From Bdellovibrionales bacterium (lineage in GTDB: Bacteria > Bdellovibrionota > Bdellovibrionia > Bdellovibrionales > UBA1609): a stretch of 9,676 nt of DNA. Below, in pieces: positions 1-6,505 of the stretch; the first letter of the stretch is position 1; each line of letters starts with the position of its first letter. The stretch lies in NCBI GenBank assembly GCA_020435085.1, contig JAGRAB010000148.1:1-9676 (forward strand). Reading direction: 5' to 3'. The notes under the pieces are model-generated. The model was not told where the DNA came from, did no database searches, and saw only the letters and a program-made list of their open reading frames with translations. A program made the position numbers and the translations under genes.

Positions 1-1
1 T

Positions 2-2386
2 GCCAAAAATAACTATCGCAATGAGCGAAAAGCTCTTGTGGATGAGTTTTTAAGCCGCATTGACTCTATCAAGGTGAGAGAGGCCATTCATACAGACAAT
101 TTAGATAAGCTGAATGATTTACTTCATAATGCCACTCGATTTAAAAATTTAAATGATGGCGTTGAGGATATCACTTACCCCAAAGATATGAGCAAATATG
201 ACGGAATCAATAAAGATGCGGATGCTAAAAAAGGTGAAGTAAAAAAGCATTTCTTTGCTCAAGAAGGCAATCCTCCTATTGATATTGGTTTATTGATGGC
301 AATTAATAAAGATTTTCAAATGACGACTGCAGAAATGGCGGAGTTAAAACTCAATGACTTTACATTAAACCCTGCAGCAGCTTTTTTTGATATTGAAAAG
401 CTCGTAGAGCCATTTGAGATTTCGGGCTTAAGAAAACGTACCTTTATTGGTCCTGTGACTTTCTTACTCAATAGCAACGGTTCTCATATTCGTCCAACTG
501 ACACATTAGATGAGGTTTTTTGTATTAATAATTCTTGTAGTGCGGGGGAAGTCACCGAAAAGCAGTTGCGTGAATGGACTTATGAAGGGGACCCTTCTTT
601 TTACTACAAACGGTTTTACAATTCTGTGGCCCACTTTTTTAATAAGCATGTGGATGATTTAATTCTTTGTAAAGATGGAGGACTAGTTACTCATAAGGAA
701 CTTCTTAAAATTCAAACTTTTTGTGGCGTAAAACCACCAGAAAGAAAAGTTTTTGTGAATCAAGACCTCAATGGAAAACGTTATGAAATCAATCATTGCC
801 AAACAGATAACGATTGTTACGAGTATTTAGGTCTTGACGATGTGGAAGAACGTGAAATCAAAGCACGATCTTTGATGTCGAATTATGTGAATTTAAATAA
901 CTTAGACTATGTCTCTCTTGAGGATCACCCTCTTCAAACTGTACGTAAGGATTGTGAATATCCTTTTTATGATAAGACATGCTTAATTTCTCATTCTCAA
1001 AATATTTATCAATCTCAAGATTTGATAGATCAAATAAATCAAACTCATAGAGACCCTTTTAAGAAAACATGGGTGAGTCAAGAGGAGAAAGAAGAAGATC
1101 CGTATTTAATCAGATTGAGAAGTGGAACATCACCTGAAGATCGTCTCAAGGCAAGGTTACCAATAGATCTTGATGAACATCAAGTCACAAAAGGGGATCT
1201 GGCAAAACTGATTACAGACTATAATCCTTCTCAAGATATGGAGATCTCCTCACAGTTGAATATGAAGCTTTGTATCTTTATGGCCGAAAGCTATATTCAG
1301 CGTTTACTCTCTTATGGAGTGTTGAATGATTGGCTGCAGTCAGATTTAAAAGATCGCCTGATTAGCGATTGCGTGAACCAAAAATTCAAAGGTTCTCGGC
1401 AAGGTCTTATCAAAATGGATAAAAAATTACGAGTGGAAGAAACCAAGCGTTTCTTATTTAAGGGTGGAAAATCCATGAATGTGAATGTGGGTTCTTCAAC
1501 AGGGATCGATCAAAAGTTTTCTGTAGACGGAAAGTTTAGCTTTGATTTTATGGCTTTGCCTCGTCATTTACCAATTATTGGAAGTATCTTTAACGGAGCA
1601 GGGGCTCAAATTGGAAAATCAGCCTCAAGAGGAAAATCTTCGGGGTTATCATTAAATTCTGGAACTTATCTTGTGATGCAAGCTGCAACATTTGATATTG
1701 AACTTCAGGCGTTTGAACCTTGTTTGATTTTAAGTTATGACACTAAATACCTAGATGCGTTTAATGTACTGGCCCCTTATACTGTGAGATGGAAAGAGCA
1801 TCCTGAGAAAATGGCGAATGCTCTTGATTATGGATTAATGATTTGTTCTGGAAAAGTAGAAATTCCTCGTGATCCGAAAGATCCATCTCAATTAAAACCA
1901 TATCCTGTTCGAGAAAGATATTATTATCTCACTCAGCACTTCACGGAAGGGGATATGTTGGATGCGGGAGACCTTTATAACCATCCATGGTTATTAATGC
2001 TTCGAGGACGACGAGATTTTAATATCTTTATGGCAACGATCAATGGGTTTACCGATAAATCATTGTCATTATTTGATATTACGACACCTGTTGCTCATGT
2101 AGATAAGTACACTTGGCCGATTGAGAATCTTGTTGATACGTATCTTGATGTACGCCCGACTACGCCTGGTCTTTATACAGTTCTCCCAAATGAACCCCAT
2201 GACTTTCCTTGGGGAGATGATGCCCCTGATGATTCTTTTGTAGCTCCACTGAGTCTTGGGCTTGGTTTAGGAAAGTATCAAGACCTTGTTGAGAATGTAA
2301 AATCAAAAGGGAATGAATATAAAGTTGAACAATTAAATTCAAATGATAATAGTTTAGAAGGTTTGGTCGAGCCTCAAGCCCAATAG
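2..2386 (+). CDS. large cysteine-rich hypothetical protein, 5' end outside window
   Basis: Function not recognised. A GTG at 38 could serve as a start, but the frame stays open to the window edge with no stop and no ribosome binding site before the GTG, so this is most likely the C-terminal part (about 790 residues) of a longer protein. Numbering from the GTG, at least eight cysteines fall between about residues 160 and 315, in short pairs such as FCINNSC and HCQTDNDC. Such pairs suggest disulphide bonds and hence an exported protein; the signal peptide would lie upstream of the window. No membrane helix is evident in the visible part. The first residues (VREAIHTDNLDKLNDLL) resemble a single ankyrin-type helix pair, but no repeat array follows. 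The region around 480-560 is rich in glycine and serine; the C-terminal tail is acidic and polar. It has no co-directional neighbour and ends at a strong terminator. The reading frame is certain; the role is unknown. Confidence 0.85.
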   Translation, partial: AKNNYRNERKALVDEFLSRIDSIKVREAIHTDNLDKLNDLLHNATRFKNLNDGVEDITYPKDMSKYDGINKDADAKKGEVKKHFFAQEGNPPIDIGLLMAINKDFQMTTAEMAELKLNDFTLNPAAAFFDIEKLVEPFEISGLRKRTFIGPVTFLLNSNGSHIRPTDTLDEVFCINNSCSAGEVTEKQLREWTYEGDPSFYYKRFYNSVAHFFNKHVDDLILCKDGGLVTHKELLKIQTFCGVKPPERKVFVNQDLNGKRYEINHCQTDNDCYEYLGLDDVEEREIKARSLMSNYVNLNNLDYVSLEDHPLQTVRKDCEYPFYDKTCLISHSQNIYQSQDLIDQINQTHRDPFKKTWVSQEEKEEDPYLIRLRSGTSPEDRLKARLPIDLDEHQVTKGDLAKLITDYNPSQDMEISSQLNMKLCIFMAESYIQRLLSYGVLNDWLQSDLKDRLISDCVNQKFKGSRQGLIKMDKKLRVEETKRFLFKGGKSMNVNVGSSTGIDQKFSVDGKFSFDFMALPRHLPIIGSIFNGAGAQIGKSASRGKSSGLSLNSGTYLVMQAATFDIELQAFEPCLILSYDTKYLDAFNVLAPYTVRWKEHPEKMANALDYGLMICSGKVEIPRDPKDPSQLKPYPVRERYYYLTQHFTEGDMLDAGDLYNHPWLLMLRGRRDFNIFMATINGFTDKSLSLFDITTPVAHVDKYTWPIENLVDTYLDVRPTTPGLYTVLPNEPHDFPWGDDAPDDSFVAPLSLGLGLGKYQDLVENVKSKGNEYKVEQLNSNDNSLEGLVEPQAQ

Positions 2387-2426
2387 TCCGGTGGGGCTGA
2401 AGGGCTTAGCCAAATTCTTCGTTTTT

Positions 2427-2460
2427 ATCCGGTCAAAAAGCTGACCGGATTTTTTATTTT
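2427..2460 (+). terminator. intrinsic terminator of the large hypothetical gene
   Basis: A perfect 9-bp stem ATCCGGTCA (2427-2435) / TGACCGGAT (2442-2450) with a 6-nt loop is followed by TTTTTATTTT. It lies 40 nt after the stop at 2386. On the minus strand the same hairpin directly follows the waaA stop codon (2454-2456 lies in the T-tract) but is followed by A residues, so it is a classical terminator only for the plus-strand gene. Confidence 0.9.
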
Positions 2461-3725
2461 TGAAAGATATAATTATAAGTTTTTTCAGTTCCGCCACGAA
2501 GTGACTCGAGTTGAGAAATGATGGATTTGCTATCGTTCTCATGATCAACAGGTGTAAGCTGTAGCCAGTCTTCAACAAAGCCTTTCCATTCATGCTCATT
2601 AGAAACTTCCGTAACCATATTATATCCACTGGGACTTTGCATTTTTTTAAAAACTTGAGCCTCACGGTTATTTTTATTATAGGGTCCCACAGCGACTTCG
2701 TTGCCATAGGCAAGAGGTTCCATAACAGAATGTACCTGACTCTTAAAAGAGCCACCCACAAAAGTAAGAGAGGAGTATTTGTAAATATCGGCAAGAATAC
2801 CAATCTCATCAATATAAAGAAGAGTTCCAGCTTCAAGATGCTGAGTTTCAGAATATTTCATTAATTGAATAGGTGTGTGCTTTAGTCGTTGTTTGAAAGA
2901 TTGAAAGTGAGCTTCTGAGGGTTCGTGAGGAGCTAGGATCACAGCTAATTTTTGAGATGTGAGAAGTGGAATTAAAGGAGGAAAGATCACTTTTTCGTCC
3001 TCTGGCCAAGTGGAGCCAAGGCAAAGAAGAGGAAGCTCAGGAGAGACGGGTAAGAGAGGTTTTTCTATTTTAGGTTGTTCTTTTCTTTGAAAAACAAGAT
3101 CCACACGAGGATCACCAGTGACAATAATAGGGACACGCACTCCTAATTCAATAAGATTTTTTTTATCTTCTTCTGAAACACAGAGGACGGCATTGGTCAT
3201 ATTATAAAGCCATCGTTTCCAGGGGCGAAAAAGAACTTGGAAACCTTTTTTTTCTTTTTCAGTCACGGCAAAGACAAAAATAGGAATTTTTTTTGATTTG
3301 CATTGATACAGTAACTCTGGCCATAAATCTGTTCTGGCGATGAGAAGACAATTGGGTTCAAGGGAGCTTAAAAAAGAATGGACCGGGCCAGGTAAATCAA
3401 GAGGAAGTGGACTTGATGATTCCACATTTTTAAATTTTTGAATAGGTCCAATGTAGCTAGGAGATGTATATGAGACAAAGCAGTTGTTATTTGAAACAGC
3501 GGCTATTTTATTTATAAGAGGTTTTGCATATTCAAATTCACCACTGGCACAATGAAACCAAATACTTCCTTTTAAAACACGATGTGACTTTCGGTAAAAT
3601 TTCAAATGGATGACTTTTCGAATTTTCTTATTGAGAGGATAAAGAAAAAATAAAATGAAAGTAAACATGATCGGAGCTATCAAAATTCGATAAATTAAAA
3701 TGTAAAATCTTTCAAGAAAAGTCAT
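2454..3725 (-). CDS. waaA: 3-deoxy-D-manno-octulosonic acid (Kdo) transferase
   Basis: Transfers Kdo from CMP-Kdo to the lipid A precursor at the inner face of the inner membrane, the first step of LPS core assembly. The 423-residue length is typical of WaaA/KdtA. Seen in order: an N-terminal hydrophobic anchor (about 8-30); WFHCASGEFE (56-65), corresponding to the family's SVGE motif with the general-base glutamate at E63; RTDLWPELL (131-139); GSTWPEDE (237-244); LAPHEPSE (264-271); DEIGILADIY (306-315); FVGGSF (322-327); HSVMEPLAYG (332-341) and GPYNKNN (347-353), together the C-terminal nucleotide-sugar-binding half. Odd: the family normally has ETELWP where this protein has R131 in RTDLWP, while the SGE glutamate is kept. 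Whether one or more Kdo units are added cannot be told. The start is ATG 3725, just before the anchor; only weak purine-rich sequence precedes it. The gene is divergent from tatD and convergent with the large upstream gene. Confidence 0.9.
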   Translation of the reverse strand: MTFLERFYILIYRILIAPIMFTFILFFLYPLNKKIRKVIHLKFYRKSHRVLKGSIWFHCASGEFEYAKPLINKIAAVSNNNCFVSYTSPSYIGPIQKFKNVESSSPLPLDLPGPVHSFLSSLEPNCLLIARTDLWPELLYQCKSKKIPIFVFAVTEKEKKGFQVLFRPWKRWLYNMTNAVLCVSEEDKKNLIELGVRVPIIVTGDPRVDLVFQRKEQPKIEKPLLPVSPELPLLCLGSTWPEDEKVIFPPLIPLLTSQKLAVILAPHEPSEAHFQSFKQRLKHTPIQLMKYSETQHLEAGTLLYIDEIGILADIYKYSSLTFVGGSFKSQVHSVMEPLAYGNEVAVGPYNKNNREAQVFKKMQSPSGYNMVTEVSNEHEWKGFVEDWLQLTPVDHENDSKSIISQLESLRGGTEKTYNYIFQK

Positions 3726-3753
3726 GTTCTTAAGCTAGCATGTGTCGGTAAGA

Positions 3754-3783
3754 TGGACAATATGGATCTCGATAGTCTATGAT
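3754..3783 (+). promoter_or_regulatory. sigma70-type promoter of tatD-tcdA
   Basis: TGGACA (3754-3759, five of six to TTGACA) and TATGAT (3778-3783, five of six to TATAAT) are separated by 18 bp. The expected transcription start, about 7 nt after the -10, falls on or next to the tatD ATG at 3790, implying a leaderless mRNA. That agrees with the lack of a Shine-Dalgarno sequence before the ATG. Confidence 0.6.
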
Positions 3784-3789
3784 AGCCCC

Positions 3790-4572
3790 ATGTGGATAGA
3801 TGCCCATTCTCATATTAATTTTATGCCTTTTGATCAGGCGACTCAAACAGTCTCCGTGAGCAAAAATATTTCAGGCTGGATTCTTGGTGGATATAACCCA
3901 GAAGAATGGAAGAGCCAACAAAAATTAAAGAAGAAGTTTCCACGCCAAATTTGGACATCGGCAGGGATTCATCCTTGGGTGATGGGGCGTTTAACAAGTG
4001 AGGAATGGTATGAAGCCTTGAAACAGCTTCAGCTTTTGGTGGGAGAGGCAGACTTTATAGGTGAAACAGGACTTGATAAAAACTTTGATACCCCTGAGAG
4101 CCGGCAAGAAATTTCTTTTAAAAAGCACATAGAATTAGCACTGAGCTCTAAAAAATTACTTATTTTACATATTGTTGGTCAGCATGGTTTGGCTTTAAAA
4201 ATCTTAAAAGAAGAAAGTTCTCTTGTTCAGCGTTCAGTGAATGGGCTTATTCACGGGTTCAGTGGTTCATGGGAAGTGGCCCAGGAGTATATAAATTTAG
4301 GGTTTTATATTTCCATTGGACCAGGGATTTTGAAAGAAAATTTTAAAAAATTGCGAGAAACGGTGGCAAAAATACCCCTTGAATTTTTAGTGATAGAATC
4401 AGATTCTCCTGGTGATTTTTCAAAAACTGAGTACTTAGGAGAAAAAGTCATACCCGAAATAGCAGAATATGTGGCAGAACTTCAACAACTCAATCTTGAA
4501 AACGTAAAAATGCAGGTAGCTAAAAATATGAAGAATCTTCTCCCTCAGTGGAGCGAGGATAAAAATGGTTGA
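3790..4572 (+). CDS. TatD-family metal-dependent hydrolase (putative DNase)
   Basis: A 260-residue TIM-barrel amidohydrolase-type protein of the TatD/YcfH/YjjV family; characterised members are metal-dependent 3'-5' DNases or related hydrolases. Metal-ligand motifs appear in order: DAHSH (residues 4-8), GIHPW (59-63), GETGLD (91-96, with E92), LHIVGQH (126-132, where the usual family form is QxHxR), HGFSG (155-159) and ESDSP (203-207, with D205). All expected ligand positions are present. ATG 3790 is chosen because the family starts directly with the first strand and the HxH motif. An upstream GTG at 3742 would add 16 non-conserved residues and lies before the predicted promoter. There is no Shine-Dalgarno, so translation is probably leaderless. 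The stop overlaps the start of tcdA by 8 bp, indicating translational coupling. Which TatD paralogue this is, and its true substrate, cannot be settled from sequence. Confidence 0.88.
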   Translation: MWIDAHSHINFMPFDQATQTVSVSKNISGWILGGYNPEEWKSQQKLKKKFPRQIWTSAGIHPWVMGRLTSEEWYEALKQLQLLVGEADFIGETGLDKNFDTPESRQEISFKKHIELALSSKKLLILHIVGQHGLALKILKEESSLVQRSVNGLIHGFSGSWEVAQEYINLGFYISIGPGILKENFKKLRETVAKIPLEFLVIESDSPGDFSKTEYLGEKVIPEIAEYVAELQQLNLENVKMQVAKNMKNLLPQWSEDKNG

Positions 4573-5353
4573 TGAAGGTCAATTTTTTAAATTTGGAGGT
4601 GTGGCTCGAATTTTTGGAGAAAAAAATTTGGAGCGGATTGCAAAAAAACATTTTTGTATTATCGGCATTGGTGGGGTTGGAAGTTGGGCTGCAGAAAGTC
4701 TTGGTCGTACCGGTCTTGGAAAGTTAACATTGATCGATTACGATGATATTTGTCAAAGTAATATCAATCGCCAAATTCATGCAAGTCTTAAGACTGTTGG
4801 TAAAATGAAAACCACAGAAATGAAAAGTCGACTTTTAGATATCAATCCAAATATGGAAGTGATTGAACTCCAAAACCGCTATTCAGAAGAAACACACTCA
4901 CAGCTAATGAATAATACTTTTGATGTGATTATTGACTGTATGGATTCACTTTCACCAAAATGTTTTCTTATTAATGATTGTTATCAAAATAATAGAGCTC
5001 TTGTCACTGTTGGGGGATCTGCTGGAAAACAAAGCCCATTGGATATAAAAGTTGGAGACCTTTCTCAAACTTCAGGAGATCGTCTTCTTCATAAAGTCAG
5101 AAAGAAATTGCGTATGGAATATGGCTTTCCACGAGATCTAAAGAAGAAATGGGGCATTTCTACGGTTTATTCTGACGAACTTCCAACGTTTCCCTTGGAA
5201 AATGGTGAAGTTACAAAGAATCCAGATTCTCGTCCACAAAGACCCATTGACTGCGCTGATGGGATGGGATCTTTGAGTTTTGTGACGGGGAGCTTTGGCT
5301 TTTTTGCTGCTTATCAGGCCCTTCAAATGGTACTTTCGGTTGAAGAGTTATGA
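4565..5353 (+). CDS. tcdA: tRNA threonylcarbamoyladenosine dehydratase (E1-like)
   Basis: ATP-dependent enzyme that cyclises t6A at position 37 of ANN-decoding tRNAs to ct6A (the CsdL/YgdL family). The 262 residues match the family length, about 268 in E. coli. Seen: the N-terminal signature FGGVARIFGEKNL (10-22); the Rossmann nucleotide loop GIGGVGS (34-40); LIDYDDICQSNINRQIHA (56-73) with the acidic pair and the NRQ Arg used by E1-type adenylating enzymes; VGKMK (78-82) with the ATP-contacting lysine; DCMDS (124-128) with the metal/ATP aspartate; GGSAG (150-154); and the C-terminal DCADGMGSLSFVTGSFG (229-245), which identifies TcdA rather than MoeB/ThiF. The start at ATG 4565 overlaps tatD by 8 bp; GGAG-like sequence is absent, which fits coupling to tatD translation. 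The gene ends inside a hairpin. In other bacteria TcdA often works with the CsdA/CsdE sulphur system; neither is visible here. Confidence 0.93.
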   Translation: MVDEGQFFKFGGVARIFGEKNLERIAKKHFCIIGIGGVGSWAAESLGRTGLGKLTLIDYDDICQSNINRQIHASLKTVGKMKTTEMKSRLLDINPNMEVIELQNRYSEETHSQLMNNTFDVIIDCMDSLSPKCFLINDCYQNNRALVTVGGSAGKQSPLDIKVGDLSQTSGDRLLHKVRKKLRMEYGFPRDLKKKWGISTVYSDELPTFPLENGEVTKNPDSRPQRPIDCADGMGSLSFVTGSFGFFAAYQALQMVLSVEEL

Positions 5354-5364
5354 AGGGCCTTTAA
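5316..5364 (+). terminator. hairpin spanning the tcdA stop codon, probable terminator
   Basis: A perfect 10-bp stem AGGCCCTTCA (5316-5325) / TGAAGGGCCT (5351-5360) with a 25-nt loop. The tcdA stop codon TGA is the first three bases of the right arm. Only a short T run follows, so termination would be weak; it may instead protect the mRNA 3' end. On the minus strand the hairpin is also not followed by a T-tract. Confidence 0.45.
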
Positions 5365-5379
5365 GAAAATAGATAGTTA

Positions 5380-5865
5380 TTAATTTTCGTTCGCTTTTTG
5401 ACCTTTTGTATAGGTTTCGTAAACATAAACAACCACGTTGGAATCAGAAAAATATTTTTCAATCATGGGCTTTACATCGTCCCAAGAAAGACCACCAACG
5501 CCTGTCGCCAGTTTAGATATGGCCACTGATTTTAACCCCTTTTCATTCATTTCATGAGAGAGGTTTTTTAATGCATGGTTGACGTTAGGTAGGCTCGCTT
5601 TGCCTGGGTGGCTATCATGACTTTCTGGGGCTTCTTGAGTCATAAGGCTAATAATATATGGGCCATTAACACCTTTCCAACTCCAGACTTCACCAGGAAC
5701 AGGGTGCTTCATTTGGCAGTAGTGGCGAAAGTCTTTGTAAAGAGCGGGCCATTGTTCGCGAAGAGAAAGAGCTAAACCTTGTTTAAAATGATCTGAAGGT
5801 GCGATCCCGTGGGCAATGGCCTCTGCATCTGTAAGTAAAATATCACCAGTAACATACTGTATCAT
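5380..5865 (-). CDS. stand-alone macro-domain (ADP-ribose-binding) protein
   Basis: A 161-residue single-domain protein. Macro domains bind ADP-ribose, and some remove it from proteins, nucleic acids or O-acetyl-ADP-ribose. Seen: YVTGDIL (4-10) followed by AIAHGIA (16-22), the first strand and adenine-side loop; QGLALSLREQWP (29-40), matching the gxGxAxxxxxxFP helix; PGEVWSW (57-63); YIISLMTQ (70-77); and VAISKLATGVGGLSW (114-128), the glycine-rich phosphate loop. Overall order resembles the TARG1/Poa1p/DarG branch more than YmdB. In that branch a lysine after the TK/TQ strand and an aspartate in the GCGLD loop act in catalysis; K89 could match the first, but the second position is glycine here (TGVGG), so hydrolase activity is uncertain. 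ATG 5865 is preceded by AGGAG at good spacing, which decides it over the upstream ATG at 5961. No DarT-like toxin lies beside it, so it is not an evident toxin-antitoxin pair. Confidence 0.82.
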   Translation of the reverse strand: MIQYVTGDILLTDAEAIAHGIAPSDHFKQGLALSLREQWPALYKDFRHYCQMKHPVPGEVWSWKGVNGPYIISLMTQEAPESHDSHPGKASLPNVNHALKNLSHEMNEKGLKSVAISKLATGVGGLSWDDVKPMIEKYFSDSNVVVYVYETYTKGQKANEN

Positions 5866-5884
5866 GGAGACTCCTTTCATGATT

Positions 5885-5923
5885 TGTCTCATAGATGTAA
5901 GAGTTGGGCAAAAATGTCTCATA
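5885..5923 (-). repeat. two direct repeats upstream of the macro-domain gene
   Basis: TGTCTCATA occurs at 5885-5893 and again at 5915-5923, exactly 30 bp apart start to start (about three helical turns), between the start codon and the candidate promoter of the minus-strand macro-domain gene. Read with that gene the unit is TATGAGACA. The phasing would suit a dimeric or cooperative regulator, but a 9-bp match in AT-rich DNA can be chance. Confidence 0.4.
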
Positions 5924-5950
5924 AATAAAGTCATTAGCCTAAAAAACCTT

Positions 5951-5978
5951 TTTATCTTCAATGTTTATGCCATATCAA
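5951..5978 (-). promoter_or_regulatory. candidate promoter of the macro-domain gene
   Basis: Read on the minus strand, TTGATA (5978-5973, five of six to TTGACA) and GATAAA (5956-5951, four of six to TATAAT) are 16 bp apart. Transcription would start near 5944 and give a leader of about 80 nt. AT-rich DNA here offers other possible pairs, so this is a candidate only. Confidence 0.35.
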
Positions 5979-6069
5979 AGTATTTTAAGGGTGAAGATGG
6001 AATTTTTATAGGGACTTCCTAAAAATTGAGCATTTTAATAGAGTTATTTTTGAAAAAAAGAAATCAAAT

Positions 6070-6088
6070 AGAGATTTTGTGGATCTCT
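6070..6088 (+). other. small inverted repeat before the secreted-protein gene
   Basis: AGAGAT (6070-6075) and ATCTCT (6083-6088) form a perfect 6-bp inverted repeat with a 7-nt spacer, about 60 nt upstream of the ATG at 6150. No T-tract follows. It may be an operator or a 5' mRNA hairpin; short and therefore weak evidence. Confidence 0.3.
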
Positions 6089-6149
6089 TAAGAAATCGTG
6101 AATAGAGTCCGTCTTGGTTTTATGTGTTTATCAAAAAAATGGGGGATTT

Positions 6150-6428
6150 ATGAAATTAATAATTTCAATCTTAGCAGTATTTTCTATTCAAGCATTTGCA
6201 TTTGATAGTGTTGGGCCACAGCTCAATTTTCCAAATGACAGTGAGTGGGCTATTGGAATGATTTCCATAGCATGTAATGTGAAATTCACAAAAAAAGAGG
6301 GTGTTGTTGGTACTATTGAAAAAGCAAATGGTGGAGTTGTTTACCGAGCTTATTATAATGGTGAAGAAGTTTTAGCTGCAAAAGCAAAAAACACATCGAT
6401 TTTTGCTAAAAAAACATGCCTTAACTAA
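6150..6428 (+). CDS. small secreted hypothetical protein with two cysteines
   Basis: A 92-residue protein of unknown function. The N-terminus is a clear Sec signal peptide: MK followed by a hydrophobic core and QAFA, with likely cleavage after residue 17 before FDSVGP. The mature part is about 75 residues with exactly two cysteines, C42 (IACNVKF) and C90 (KTCLN at the extreme C-terminus), well placed for one disulphide closing a small periplasmic or secreted domain. There is no lipobox. ATG 6150 is preceded by GGGGGA at suitable spacing and begins the signal peptide directly, so the longer reading from 6114 is rejected. It stands alone, divergent from the macro-domain gene, and ends 24 nt before a strong bidirectional terminator. 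No family was recognised. Confidence 0.8.
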   Translation: MKLIISILAVFSIQAFAFDSVGPQLNFPNDSEWAIGMISIACNVKFTKKEGVVGTIEKANGGVVYRAYYNGEEVLAAKAKNTSIFAKKTCLN

Positions 6429-6452
6429 AATTTTAAAAATGAATTTTCTCTT

Positions 6453-6483
6453 AAAAAAGACCTGCCAAAGCAGGTCTTTTTTT
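6453..6483. terminator. bidirectional intrinsic terminator
   Basis: AAAAAAGACCTGC (6453-6465) and GCAGGTCTTTTTT (6470-6482) make a perfect stem around a 4-nt loop, with A- and T-tracts on both sides. It serves both the secreted-protein gene ending at 6428 (+) and the barrel-protein gene ending at 6506 (-). Confidence 0.92.
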
Positions 6484-6505
6484 GTTTTATGAACGCAAAA
6501 TCTTT

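Noticed and set aside
2354..2836. Minus-strand frame of 160 codons and plus-strand frame 2592-2864 within waaA
   Set aside because: Both are shadows of the clearly conserved waaA frame; they have no motif, no ribosome binding site and unnatural composition.
5380..5865. DarTG-type toxin-antitoxin locus
   Set aside because: Only a macro domain is present; neighbouring genes are tcdA and an unrelated small secreted protein, and no DarT-like ADP-ribosyltransferase is encoded in the window.
5816..6022. Plus-strand frame of 68 codons over the macro-domain gene leader
   Set aside because: It overlaps the well-supported macro-domain gene start and has no ribosome binding site; taken as chance.
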